A stretch of DNA of 64,000 nt, from contig NZ_MPKW01000034.1 of NCBI RefSeq assembly GCF_009729415.1, positions 22,753 to 86,752 on the forward strand, in the 5' to 3' direction. The position numbers and the translations under genes were made by a program. The notes under the pieces were generated by a model that was not told the origin of the DNA, did not search any database, and saw nothing but the letters and a program-made list of their open reading frames with translations. Numbering within the stretch: position 1 is the first letter of the stretch; every line of letters begins with the position of its first letter. The DNA comes from Mycolicibacterium sp. CBMA 234 (GTDB taxonomy: Bacteria; Actinomycetota; Actinomycetes; Mycobacteriales; Mycobacteriaceae). This document shows positions 35,849 through 45,473 of this stretch, in pieces.

Positions 35849-37396
35849 GTGGAATCCGAACCAATTGCGCGGGTTGGCGACCAGGAGACAGCCCAGGCTG
35901 ATCGCGAGGTCAAGCACCTCAAAAAGACCCTTGGCCGGCTCGACATCATCTTTCTGATCGTGGCCGCAGTGGTGTCCATAGAGACACTCGGACAGGTCTC
36001 CGGTTTCGGCGCCGAGACATTCACCTGGGCATTGGTGCTCGCGGTGTTCTTCCTGGTTCCCTACGGCCTGATCTTCGCCGAAACCGGTGGCGCGTTCACC
36101 GGGGAGGGCGGCGTGTACGTCTGGTGCCGCAAGGCCTTCGGCCGGCCGCTGGCCGCCATTGCCTCACTGCTGACCTGGGTCACCCAACCTGTCTGGGTTG
36201 GCGGATCGATGGCGTTCATCGCCTCGGAGACCTGGAACGGCTACATCACCAAATTCGAGCCCGGTTCGGTCACCGACTACGTCTTCAAGCTTGTGTTCAT
36301 CTGGCTCACCGTGCTGGCCGCCGTCGTCAGCCTCCGCCGCGGCAAGTGGATCCCGAACCTCGGTGCCATCCTCAAGATCGCGTTCCTAGCCATCTTCCTG
36401 GTGACCACCGCCATCTACGCAGCACGCCACGGCGTGGCCGGACTGTCGTTCCACGATTTCAACCCGACCCTGGCCGGCCTGCTCGGTGCGACCCCGCTAC
36501 TTCTGTTCTGCTACTTGGGATTTGAGTCGGGTAACAGCGCAGCCGGCGAGATGAAGAATCCTGCGCGCGACGTGCCCATCTCCATCGCCCGCTCGGCCGG
36601 CATCGCCGCAGCCTCCTACCTGCTGCCGATCTTCGCCATCCTGGTGGTCCTTCCGAAAGACGACATCACCGGAATCAGCGGCCTGATGCAGGCCGTCGCC
36701 AAGGTGTTCAGCGTGTACGGCAGTGCGGCTCCGGCCATGCTGACCGTCACCGGCGTCGTCTTCGCTCTCATCCTGATGGCCCAAGGGTCGGCGTGGATGA
36801 TCATCAGCGACCGCATGCAGGCCATGGCCGCCGCCGACGGCTCGTTCTTCGGCGGGTTCTTCGGTCGCTTCCATCCGGAGCTCGGCACGCCGGTGCGCGT
36901 GAACCTGCTGTCGGGCACCGTGGCCACCGTCTTCTGTCTGGTTGCCATGCAGGTCACCGGTTCGGCAGCGTCCGTCTTCGCCGTGGTGCTGAGCATCTCG
37001 ATCTCCACGTTCCTGCTCAGCTACTCCATCGCGATCCCCGCGGCGGTGCGACTGCGCACCCGATTCCCCGAGGTGCACCGTCCCTTCCGCGTGCCGACCG
37101 GTAACACCGGTTTCCGCATCCTCGGCGCGGTGTCGCTGGCGTGGGTGGCGCTGGGGTCCTGGGTGGCCGTCCTCCCCGGAACGCTGGAGGCGCTGTTCGG
37201 CATCGACTACGACTTCACCAAGACCTGGGGAGTCAGCCGGGGCACGTTCGAGCTGTTCACCCTGGGCACGCTGGCTGTGCTCGGCATCCTCGGCGCCGTC
37301 GGCTATCTGCGCGGCCGCCCGGTGCGCGCGGAGCGTCCCGACACCGCGGCGCTGGAGGAGCCCATTGCCGGAACCGCGCAAGAGCACGCGGCGTAG
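35849..37396 (+). CDS. APC-superfamily amino acid/amine permease
   Basis: 515 residues from the GTG at 35849 with GAAGGA before it; the frame is open further upstream into the promoter region, which is not coding in character. About twelve membrane segments. LDIIFLIVAAVVSIETLGQ and the following helix belong to the GadC/YfnA-like APC group, and ETGGAFTGEGGVYVW is a typical re-entrant segment. It is divergent from the amine dehydrogenase operon and is followed by lysR, so it is a second probable uptake system for the amine or an amino acid product. Confidence 0.88.
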   Translation: MESEPIARVGDQETAQADREVKHLKKTLGRLDIIFLIVAAVVSIETLGQVSGFGAETFTWALVLAVFFLVPYGLIFAETGGAFTGEGGVYVWCRKAFGRPLAAIASLLTWVTQPVWVGGSMAFIASETWNGYITKFEPGSVTDYVFKLVFIWLTVLAAVVSLRRGKWIPNLGAILKIAFLAIFLVTTAIYAARHGVAGLSFHDFNPTLAGLLGATPLLLFCYLGFESGNSAAGEMKNPARDVPISIARSAGIAAASYLLPIFAILVVLPKDDITGISGLMQAVAKVFSVYGSAAPAMLTVTGVVFALILMAQGSAWMIISDRMQAMAAADGSFFGGFFGRFHPELGTPVRVNLLSGTVATVFCLVAMQVTGSAASVFAVVLSISISTFLLSYSIAIPAAVRLRTRFPEVHRPFRVPTGNTGFRILGAVSLAWVALGSWVAVLPGTLEALFGIDYDFTKTWGVSRGTFELFTLGTLAVLGILGAVGYLRGRPVRAERPDTAALEEPIAGTAQEHAA

Positions 37397-37402
37397 CTGC
37401 AA

Positions 37403-37437
37403 TGCTGGTACTCCCCAAACGATAGGAAGTACCAGCA
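37403..37437 (+). promoter_or_regulatory. Hairpin enclosing the lysR ribosome site
   Basis: TGCTGGTACT (37403-37412) pairs exactly with AGTACCAGCA (37428-37437). The 15-base loop holds AGGAA, the ribosome site of lysR, and the right arm ends on the A of its ATG. It could weaken lysR translation, stop the permease transcript, or be an autoregulatory DNA site. Confidence 0.55.
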
Positions 37438-38366
37438 TGCGCAGACGTCCCGACGTCACGCTGACCCAGTTGCGGTACTTCGTGACAGCTGCCACCTATT
37501 TGTCGATGACCAAGGCCGCCGACGAGCTGCATATCGCACAGTCGGCGGTCTCGGCGGCAATCAGCCAGTTGGAGCAGCAGGTCGGCGTGCAGCTGTTCAT
37601 CCGGCACCGTGCGCGGGGCCTGGCCCTGACAGCCGCCGGCGAGGAGATGTTGCGGGACACCCGTGGCTTGCTCGCCCACCTGGACGAAGTGCTCGACAAT
37701 GCCAGCGGCCGCGTCGACCAGGTGCACGGGACGGTCCGGTTGGCGTGCTTTGTGACGCTGACGCCGTTTGTGTTGCCGCGCTTGCTGTCCGACCTCGGTG
37801 CCCGTCACCCCGGACTTGAGGTCGACGTGGTCGAGACTTCGGCCGACGCGATCCGGACGGTGCTGCGCAACGGCAGCGCGGAATTGGCGCTGACCTACGA
37901 CCTTGCGCTGGGCAACGGTGTCGAAGTCGAACAACTCGGCGTCGCGGCGCCGTACGTGGCGCTGCCGGCCGACCATCCGTTGGCCAAGCGGAAGTCCATT
38001 CGCCTGACTGAACTGGCCGAAGAGCCCATGGTTCTGCTCGACCTCCCCGACAGCCGCGACTACTTCGAGTCGATCCTCGCCAAAGCTGGTGTCACCCCGC
38101 GGATTCGGTACCGGTCAGCGAGTTATGAAGCGGTCCGCGGCCTGGTCGCTCGCGGACACGGGTTTTCGATCCTCAACCAGATTCCGGCGCATCGAGGCAC
38201 GTATGACGGCGGTGCGGTCAGCACGGTCGCCATCCGCGACGACCTTCCCGGCCTGCCGATCGTGCTGGCCCGGCTGCAGTCGGTTCGCAGCACCGCGCGG
38301 GCGCGTGCCGTCGCGGAGGCCGCCCGCGCGATATTCGCCGATCGCGGCACCGGAGCAGACGAGTAG
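37437..38366 (+). CDS. LysR-family transcriptional regulator
   Basis: 309 residues from the ATG at 37437, which gives the family N terminus (VTLTQLRYFVTAATYLSMTKAADELHIAQSAVSAAISQLEQQVGVQLF). The winged helix spans about residues 6-65 and is followed by the two-lobed effector domain (residues 90-300). It lies between the two catabolic operons and converges on aspA with directly adjacent stops. It is the probable activator of both operons, through the T-N11-A dyads at 35692-35763. Confidence 0.92.
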   Translation: MRRRPDVTLTQLRYFVTAATYLSMTKAADELHIAQSAVSAAISQLEQQVGVQLFIRHRARGLALTAAGEEMLRDTRGLLAHLDEVLDNASGRVDQVHGTVRLACFVTLTPFVLPRLLSDLGARHPGLEVDVVETSADAIRTVLRNGSAELALTYDLALGNGVEVEQLGVAAPYVALPADHPLAKRKSIRLTELAEEPMVLLDLPDSRDYFESILAKAGVTPRIRYRSASYEAVRGLVARGHGFSILNQIPAHRGTYDGGAVSTVAIRDDLPGLPIVLARLQSVRSTARARAVAEAARAIFADRGTGADE

Positions 38367-39794
<1,428 letters not shown>

Positions 39795-39797
39795 CGG

Positions 39798-40955
39798 TCA
39801 TTCCCCAGTCAATAGGCGGTGGCGGATATGGGTGCGGGATGCGGCGTCGACGACGGTGCCGGCCAGGGCCAGGGCGCCCTGCGCGATCGCCGTTTCGGCC
39901 GCCGAAGTGATTGTGGCGGCTGCGAACTCGGGCTGGTGGTTGACGGCAGGCAACGAGGCGATGCCGATGTAGGGGTGGATGGCGGGCAGCGTCTGCGAGA
40001 CGTTGCCCATATCGGTCGACGCACGCGCCATCATGCTGTCCGGGCCCGAGTTGAACTGTCGGCCGGCCGCGACGGCCCGCTGCTCGTAGCACGCCAACAA
40101 CTCGTCGTCGGTGCGGAATTCGGCGTACGGCTTGGATTCCGGTGTGACGGTGAGTTCGGCGCCGGAGGCCAGTGCGCCGGCTTCGAAGCACCGCATCACC
40201 TTTGGCTCGATGTCGGCGAGCTGGGCGAGTGTCTCAGCGCGCACGTACCAGCGGCCTTCGGTGCGTTCAGCGATCGCGTTGGGCGCCTCGCCGCCGCGAG
40301 TCATCATGCCGTGCACCCGAACCGACGAGGGCAGCTGCTGGCGCAGGAGTCCGATGGCGACCTGGGCGATGGTGAAGGCGTCGGCGGCGTTGATGCCGCG
40401 CTCAGGGTAGGCAGCGGCGTGCGCCGACTTGCCGTGGTACTCGATGTGGCTGTGCGACACGGCAAAAGGCCGAGCGCGGGCCACGTCGACCGGACCAGGG
40501 TGGACCATGGCGGCTGCGTGTTGTCCGGCAAAACCGTTGCGTTCGAGTAGTTCGATCTTGCCGCCTCCGCCTTCCTCCGCGGGAGTGCCGATGACCGACA
40601 GCGTCAGACCCAGATCGTCGACCAGGGGCGCCAAGGCGAGCGCCGTGCCGACGGTGATGGCGGAGATCAGATTGTGGCCACAGGCGTGGCCGAGGCCCGG
40701 CAACGCGTCGTATTCGGCGCACAGGGCGATGTGCAGATCGCCGGTGCCGATCCGTGCGGAGAATGCCGTCTCCAAACCGCAGTACTGTTCGGTGACGTCA
40801 AACCCGTTGTCCGACAGCGCCCCGGCGACCCGCCGCGCGGATCGAACTTCTTCCCAGGCGATTTCGGGGTGGTCGTAGAGGTCGCGGGACAGTGCGATCA
40901 GGTGCGGATGAGCCGCGCTCACGCCCGCCGCGATGGCCGAGTCGACGGTGGTCAT
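39798..40955 (-). CDS. M20D-type amidohydrolase (N-acyl amino acid deacylase)
   Basis: 385 residues from the ATG at 40955, overlapping the DUF1028 stop; the longer frame would cover much of that gene. Metal motifs: LCAEYDALPGLGHACGHNL, TPAEEGGGG and, in the dimerisation domain, HIEYHGKSAHAAAYPERG, all typical of hippurate or N-acyl amino acid hydrolases. Next to aspartase, an N-acyl, N-formyl or N-formimino aspartate is a reasonable substrate (inference). Confidence 0.88.
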   Translation of the reverse strand: MTTVDSAIAAGVSAAHPHLIALSRDLYDHPEIAWEEVRSARRVAGALSDNGFDVTEQYCGLETAFSARIGTGDLHIALCAEYDALPGLGHACGHNLISAITVGTALALAPLVDDLGLTLSVIGTPAEEGGGGKIELLERNGFAGQHAAAMVHPGPVDVARARPFAVSHSHIEYHGKSAHAAAYPERGINAADAFTIAQVAIGLLRQQLPSSVRVHGMMTRGGEAPNAIAERTEGRWYVRAETLAQLADIEPKVMRCFEAGALASGAELTVTPESKPYAEFRTDDELLACYEQRAVAAGRQFNSGPDSMMARASTDMGNVSQTLPAIHPYIGIASLPAVNHQPEFAAATITSAAETAIAQGALALAGTVVDAASRTHIRHRLLTGE

Positions 40956-41626
40956 TGGTCCCCTGGAACTCCGTAGGACGGCGCCCGGGTCGGGTCGACA
41001 CCACGCACGCGGTAGTCGTTCTTCTGCGGCTGCCACAGCTGCCAAAGCGCGGCGAGATCGCCGATGGGGTCGTCGGAGTAGTCGACCCGAAGGTCGGTCA
41101 CCGGCCACGGAACATCTTCCACGACAAGCATTCCCGCCGAATGCACCGGACCGGCCTCACCGCCGGCGGCCAGGGCTGCGCGCAGGCCGTCGAGCAGTTT
41201 GTCCTCGAAGGCCGCCGCCGTGCTGCCGGCATAGCCGTTGAGCAGTTCGGCGATCACCTTTTCATCAGCGAGCATGTTGCCCGCCGCCACAGCCTGATCG
41301 CCCTCGAGGTGGGTGTGCACACCGAGACTGTTCGGCCCGGAATGCACCGCGGTGTTGCCGTTGCCGTCGACGACCGTCACTTGCCGGTAGTCCGGAAATT
41401 TCTCTTGTGCCAGGACGGCTTTGAGTGCTGAGCCGGCGTCAGTGCCGTCGACGAGCGAGTCGAGCACCTGTGGGCCGAGAGCCGGGTTGGTGACATTCTG
41501 TGACGCGCAGACACCGACCGTCGCGCGGGCATGTGCGCAGCGCGAGGCAACAGCGGGGCTCGACGAACAGATCACGATACCGAAGGCACCCGTGCCGGGG
41601 TCCCGCGCGACCAGAGAGAACGTCAT
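40952..41626 (-). CDS. DUF1028 protein (Ntn-hydrolase-like)
   Basis: 224 residues from the ATG at 41626, where the family N terminus begins (MTFSLVARDPGTGAFGIVICSSSPAVASRCAHARATVGVCASQN in two parts). DUF1028 proteins have an Ntn-hydrolase-like fold and often sit beside RidA and M20 genes; their reaction is not established. It overlaps RidA by four bases upstream and M20 by four bases downstream. It probably hydrolyses an amide or cyclic intermediate of this pathway. Confidence 0.85.
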   Translation of the reverse strand: MTFSLVARDPGTGAFGIVICSSSPAVASRCAHARATVGVCASQNVTNPALGPQVLDSLVDGTDAGSALKAVLAQEKFPDYRQVTVVDGNGNTAVHSGPNSLGVHTHLEGDQAVAAGNMLADEKVIAELLNGYAGSTAAAFEDKLLDGLRAALAAGGEAGPVHSAGMLVVEDVPWPVTDLRVDYSDDPIGDLAALWQLWQPQKNDYRVRGVDPTRAPSYGVPGDQ

Positions 41627-42063
41627 TTGTCGGCGTCCGTGGAAATGACTGCGGTGGCGTCGATTTCGACGAGCCATTCGGGACGGGCGAGCGCCTCGAC
41701 GACCAGACCCGTCGACACCGGGAAGACGCCCTTGAGCCAGCGGCCCATGACGCGGTACACGGTCTCGCGGTAGCGGATGTCGGTGAGGTACACGGTGACC
41801 TTGACGATGTCCCGCAGCGAGCTGCCGGCTTCGTCGAGCAATATCGCGATGTTGCTCATGGCCTTTTCGGCTTGTACCTCGACGTCGCCGATGCCCACCG
41901 ATTCTCGGGTATCGAGATCCTGGCCGATCTGGCCGCGCAGGTAGACAACGCCACCGGCCACCACGGCCTGGCACAGGTCGTTGTCGAGATTCTGTTCGGG
42001 ATAGGTGTCCTTGGTGTTGAACGGCCGGATCCGCGTGTGGGTCGGTGTTGCGATATCGGTCAT
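41623..42063 (-). CDS. RidA family protein
   Basis: 146 residues from the ATG at 42063; a TTG two codons earlier is less likely. RidA (YjgF/YER057c/UK114) folds are visible from QAVVAGGVVYLRGQIGQDL, QAEKAMSNIAILLDEAGSSLRDIVKVTVYLTD and ARPEWLVEIDATAVI, the last with the conserved arginine that binds the imine carboxylate. RidA speeds hydrolysis of reactive enamines/imines to carbonyl compounds and ammonia. In this operon it should act on an imine released by the monooxygenase or the ring-opening step. Confidence 0.9.
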   Translation of the reverse strand: MTDIATPTHTRIRPFNTKDTYPEQNLDNDLCQAVVAGGVVYLRGQIGQDLDTRESVGIGDVEVQAEKAMSNIAILLDEAGSSLRDIVKVTVYLTDIRYRETVYRVMGRWLKGVFPVSTGLVVEALARPEWLVEIDATAVISTDADK

Positions 42064-42084
42064 GACCAACGTTCCCTTTTCTGT

Positions 42085-43335
42085 CTACTTGGCGCCGTCG
42101 TAGGTGAGATAGCTTCGCTGGATGGCGATTTGGTCGGCGACGTACTTCGCGTCATGCCAGACGCCCCAGATGAAGCTCGAGCCGCGCCGCGACTGCCACG
42201 GAAGCCCGAGGAAGTACACGCCGGGTTCGGCGGAGACGCCGCGCTGGTGCCGAGGCTTGCCGTTCTCATCGAATGCGTCGACCTGCAGCCAGCTGTAGTC
42301 GAACGCGAAGCCGACGGCCCAGACGATCGAAGTGATTCCCGCGGCAGCGAAATCCAGTTCGAGAATGGGGTTCGTCATGCAGTCCGGATCGGGGCCGAGG
42401 ACGCGGGCCTGCGGTTCTTCGGGGAGGTCCAGGCCATTGCTCTCGACGTAGGCGTCGGCCTCGTCGAGCATCGACAGGTAGTTGGCGTCGCCCGCGGCGA
42501 TGTTGTCGCACAGGTCGGGGGCGAACGTCATGACGCCGTCTTCGAACTTGCCGCCCATGCCGAGCAGTGTGATGCCGCTGGCGGCCAGCGACCGGAAGTC
42601 GACCGTGTGTCCGCCGCGTGCGCCGCTGACGGCGATGGTCACGTGCTCGGCGCCGCGCGGCGGGGCAGCCATGTCCCACTTGCCGAGAACGCCCAGCCAC
42701 CAACAGAAGTCGCGATCGCGGTAGCTGCGCGGCGGCCGGTCGTGGGGCCCGACGGCGAGGTAGACCTGACGGCCCGACTGCTGCAGTTCGTCGGCGATCT
42801 GCACACCGGAGGAGCCGGCGCCGACGACCAGCACGGCGCCTTCGGGCAGCTCCTGCGGGTTGTGATACGAGCTGGAGTGAATCTGGTGGATGCCGGCGGA
42901 TTCCGGCACGACGGGTGGGATGACCGGCTTTTGGAACGCGCCGGTAGCCGCCACGACGTAGCGCGCCTCGATGGTGCCGTCCGAGGTGTCGACCGTGAAT
43001 CCTGGACGACCCTCGTTCTTACGGACCGCCTTGACCTCGACGCCCGTCTGGATCGGGGCGTCGATCTTCTCGGCGTAGTTGACGAGGTAGTCGGCGACGT
43101 CTTCCTTGCCGGCGAAGCCGTCGGGGTCGACGCTGAATTCCAGGCCCGGGAACCGGTCATGCCACGCAGGGCCGTTGGCCACCAAGGAATCCCACCGCCA
43201 GGACCGCCACCGCTCGGCAACCCGGTCACGCTCGACGACGAGGTGCGGCACGCCCTGCAAGCCAAGGTGCTCGCTCATCGCGATACCGGCTTGACCCGCG
43301 CCGACGACGAGAACCTCGGTCTCTTGGCTCGACAT
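42085..43335 (-). CDS. CzcO-like flavin-dependent monooxygenase
   Basis: 416 residues from the ATG at 43335, with GGAGG before it. Two dinucleotide-binding motifs, GAGQAG at 12-17 (FAD) and GAGSSG at 172-177 (NADPH), and the ATG (residues 130-132) signature between them, as in class B monooxygenases. This group is often annotated as putative flavoprotein involved in K+ transport. It is the first gene of operon B, so it probably performs the oxygenation that starts ring or chain breakdown. Imidazole-4-acetate monooxygenation is one candidate reaction. Confidence 0.85.
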   Translation of the reverse strand: MSSQETEVLVVGAGQAGIAMSEHLGLQGVPHLVVERDRVAERWRSWRWDSLVANGPAWHDRFPGLEFSVDPDGFAGKEDVADYLVNYAEKIDAPIQTGVEVKAVRKNEGRPGFTVDTSDGTIEARYVVAATGAFQKPVIPPVVPESAGIHQIHSSSYHNPQELPEGAVLVVGAGSSGVQIADELQQSGRQVYLAVGPHDRPPRSYRDRDFCWWLGVLGKWDMAAPPRGAEHVTIAVSGARGGHTVDFRSLAASGITLLGMGGKFEDGVMTFAPDLCDNIAAGDANYLSMLDEADAYVESNGLDLPEEPQARVLGPDPDCMTNPILELDFAAAGITSIVWAVGFAFDYSWLQVDAFDENGKPRHQRGVSAEPGVYFLGLPWQSRRGSSFIWGVWHDAKYVADQIAIQRSYLTYDGAK

Positions 43336-43625
43336 CCCAACCTCCATTGTTTGGACAGACTCGCTGGTTGGGTTCCATGATTCAGTCACGCGCTGCATCT
43401 GTACAGCGCATATATTCGATCTAATTCATCTGATTATCTGATCTGCGCGACGTCCTGTTCGGGAAGGTTCTGCGGCGGCGAGATTCCGGGTGGCTATCGC
43501 TGAATAGCTCGCGCGGCATCTGATGAAAACTCAAGTGTCGGAACATCTTTACCTCCGACGTAATCGACTTGCAGCGCTTCGACGGCCAAGCTTTGAGCTG
43601 ACCAACCAACACGAAAGAGGCGAGC

Positions 43626-43979
43626 ATGAACGACATCGTCACCGCGTACCTGAAGACGTGGAACGCCACCGACCCCACCGAGCGAAATGCCCTGCTCGGC
43701 GACCACTGGGCACCTGAGGCGACGTACACCGATCCGATGGCCGACGTCGGCGGTCATGACGCCATCTCCGGCGTCATTGGTGCGGTGCACGCGCAGTTCC
43801 CGGGATTCGTCTTCTCACTTGTCAGTGGTCCGGACAGCCACCACAACCAGGCGCGCTTCCAGTGGGGGCTGGGGCCGCAGGGGGAGCAGCCGCCGATCGT
43901 CGGCTTCGACGTCCTGGCGACCGACGCCGACGGCCGGATTCGGACCGTGCACGGCTTCTTGGACCAGGTGCCGGGCTAA
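43626..43979 (+). CDS. SnoaL-like / NTF2-fold protein
   Basis: 117 residues with the cone-shaped NTF2 fold character (IVTAYLKTWNATDPTERNALL, then WAPEATYTDPMADVGGHDAIS). Such proteins are small isomerases, cyclases or binding proteins. It is divergent from operon B and has a purine-rich ribosome site (AAAGAGGCGAG). Its stop overlaps the converging GNAT stop by four bases. Whether it belongs to the amine pathway is uncertain. Confidence 0.8.
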   Translation: MNDIVTAYLKTWNATDPTERNALLGDHWAPEATYTDPMADVGGHDAISGVIGAVHAQFPGFVFSLVSGPDSHHNQARFQWGLGPQGEQPPIVGFDVLATDADGRIRTVHGFLDQVPG

Positions 43980-44545
43980 GCCTCGGGTTGCCGGAAGGTG
44001 GCCAGCTGGGCGGTCGCCAGCGTCTGTTCGGCGTCGTATTGCTCGAACGTCTCCACAACCCTGAATCCGAGGCGTTCAGCTAGCCGCAGCGATGCGCGGT
44101 TGGCGGTCTGGGTGACAACCACGACAGGTTGGTCTTCCAACTCGCCAGCTGCGTACCGCAGCAAGAGGCGAGCGGCTTCGCTCGCATAGCCGCGCCCCCA
44201 GGCGTGGGCGCGAAAGACATAACTCAGTTCGAGTTCGTCGCCGTCGGCTCGCACGTAGCCGGGAAGCTCCAGGCTGCGACGATCGAGCACCACCGTCCCC
44301 AGCATCTCGTCGGAATGTTTGTCAGCCACCACATAGCAGCCTGCAGGCTCCAAAAGCTTTGCAGCTCCGACTGATTCCACCAATGCGCGGACGTCGTCCA
44401 CAGGCCGTGGGCCGCCCAGAAACTGACGCACCTGTTCGTCGGTCTGGGTTTCGATCAGGCCTTCGGCGTCGTCATCCCGGCCCGTCCGGAGCCGAACGCG
44501 AGCGCCCTCGATGCAGACCGCCCGCAACGGCAACGCCTCACCCAT
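43976..44545 (-). CDS. GNAT acetyltransferase (RimJ/RimL type)
   Basis: About 189 residues from the ATG at 44545; a GTG three codons earlier also exists. The GNAT acetyl-CoA site appears as WGRGYASEAARLLLRYA, followed by ANRASLRLAERLGF, the usual motif A/B pattern of protein N-acetyltransferases. The target is unknown. It lies just after tRNA-His on the same strand, behind that tRNA's terminator. Confidence 0.85.
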   Translation of the reverse strand: MGEALPLRAVCIEGARVRLRTGRDDDAEGLIETQTDEQVRQFLGGPRPVDDVRALVESVGAAKLLEPAGCYVVADKHSDEMLGTVVLDRRSLELPGYVRADGDELELSYVFRAHAWGRGYASEAARLLLRYAAGELEDQPVVVVTQTANRASLRLAERLGFRVVETFEQYDAEQTLATAQLATFRQPEA

Positions 44546-44586
44546 GCTCACCACTGTGCCGGAGGGTCATATGGCCCGGAAAACAA

Positions 44587-44623
44587 ACATCGCCCCACCC
44601 GCGGTATGCAGGTGAGGCGATGT
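44587..44623 (-). terminator. Intrinsic terminator of tRNA-His
   Basis: On the minus strand a 13-bp stem with one mismatch (plus-strand arms 44587-44599 and 44611-44623; ACATCGCC pairs with GGCGATGT) is followed by GTTTGTTTTCC. It starts 11 bases after the tRNA 3' end. Confidence 0.8.
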
Positions 44624-44633
44624 TCTACCTCGG

Positions 44634-44707
44634 GGTGGCTGACGGGACTTGAACCCGCGACACCCAGGATCACAACCTGGTGCTCTACCAGCTGAACTAC
44701 AGCCACC
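44634..44707 (-). tRNA. tRNA-His (GUG anticodon)
   Basis: 74 bases including the histidine-specific extra G at -1 opposite discriminator C. The acceptor stem GTGGCTG pairs with CAGCCAC. The anticodon arm CCAGG-TTGTGAT-CCTGG gives GTG. The T loop is GGTTCAAGTCC. CCA is not encoded. Confidence 0.96.
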
Positions 44708-44763
44708 ATTGCTGCGGGCCTGTCGGCACTAGCAGCGTCGTAGATACTAGCCGTTTCGGCCCG

Positions 44764-45393
44764 CTATGCCGAATCGGTTACCGCCTCGTCATTCGTTGGC
44801 GGGCCCAGCTCGCTCGCCACGGCGGCGATTTCGCTGGTAGACGGGCCGGGAGCGGGCACGAAGGCGGTTCCGCGGTAGTACTTCAACTCGCGGATGGATT
44901 CGTGGATATCGGCCAGCGCGCGGTGTGCCAGCCCCTTGTCCGGCTGCCCGAAGTAGATGCGCGGGTACCAGCGGCGGCACAACTCCTTGATCGAGCTGAC
45001 GTCGATCATGCGGTAGTGCAGGAACTCGTCGAGGCGGGGCATGTCCCGGGCGATGAAGCCGCGGTCGGTGGCAATCGAGTTGCCAGCCAGGGGAGCGGTT
45101 TTCGCCTGCCCGATGTGGCTGCGGATGTAGTCCAGCACCATCTGCTCGGCTTCTTCGATGGTGACGGTCGAGGTACGCACCTCTTCGATCAAGCCGGAGC
45201 GGGTGTGCATCTTCATCACCACGTCGGCCATGCCGTCGAGGGCGGCATTGTCGGTGTGGATCACCACATCGACGCCTTCGCCCAACACGTTCAGGTCGCT
45301 GTCGGTGACCAATGCCGCGATCTCGATGAGCCGGTCGGACTTGAGATCCAGCCCCGTCATCTCGCAGTCGATCCATACCAGTTCGTCACGCAC
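44764..45393 (-). CDS. orn: Oligoribonuclease
   Basis: 209 residues. The DEDDh exonuclease residues are all present: Asp9 and Glu11 (WIDCEMTG), Asp110 (SIATDRGF), His157 and Asp162 (HRALADIHE). Orn degrades di- and oligoribonucleotides, including pGpG, to mononucleotides. GTG start. It is beside tRNA-His and divergent from the DUF853 ATPase, as around Rv2511 in M. tuberculosis. Confidence 0.97.
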   Translation of the reverse strand: MRDELVWIDCEMTGLDLKSDRLIEIAALVTDSDLNVLGEGVDVVIHTDNAALDGMADVVMKMHTRSGLIEEVRTSTVTIEEAEQMVLDYIRSHIGQAKTAPLAGNSIATDRGFIARDMPRLDEFLHYRMIDVSSIKELCRRWYPRIYFGQPDKGLAHRALADIHESIRELKYYRGTAFVPAPGPSTSEIAAVASELGPPTNDEAVTDSA

Positions 45394-45473
45394 GGTGTTC
45401 CAGAGTATTCCCAGCTCTGATCGCGGAGTGTCTGTACCCGGCTACGACCACCCTGAGCAAGTACTGTCAGGCC

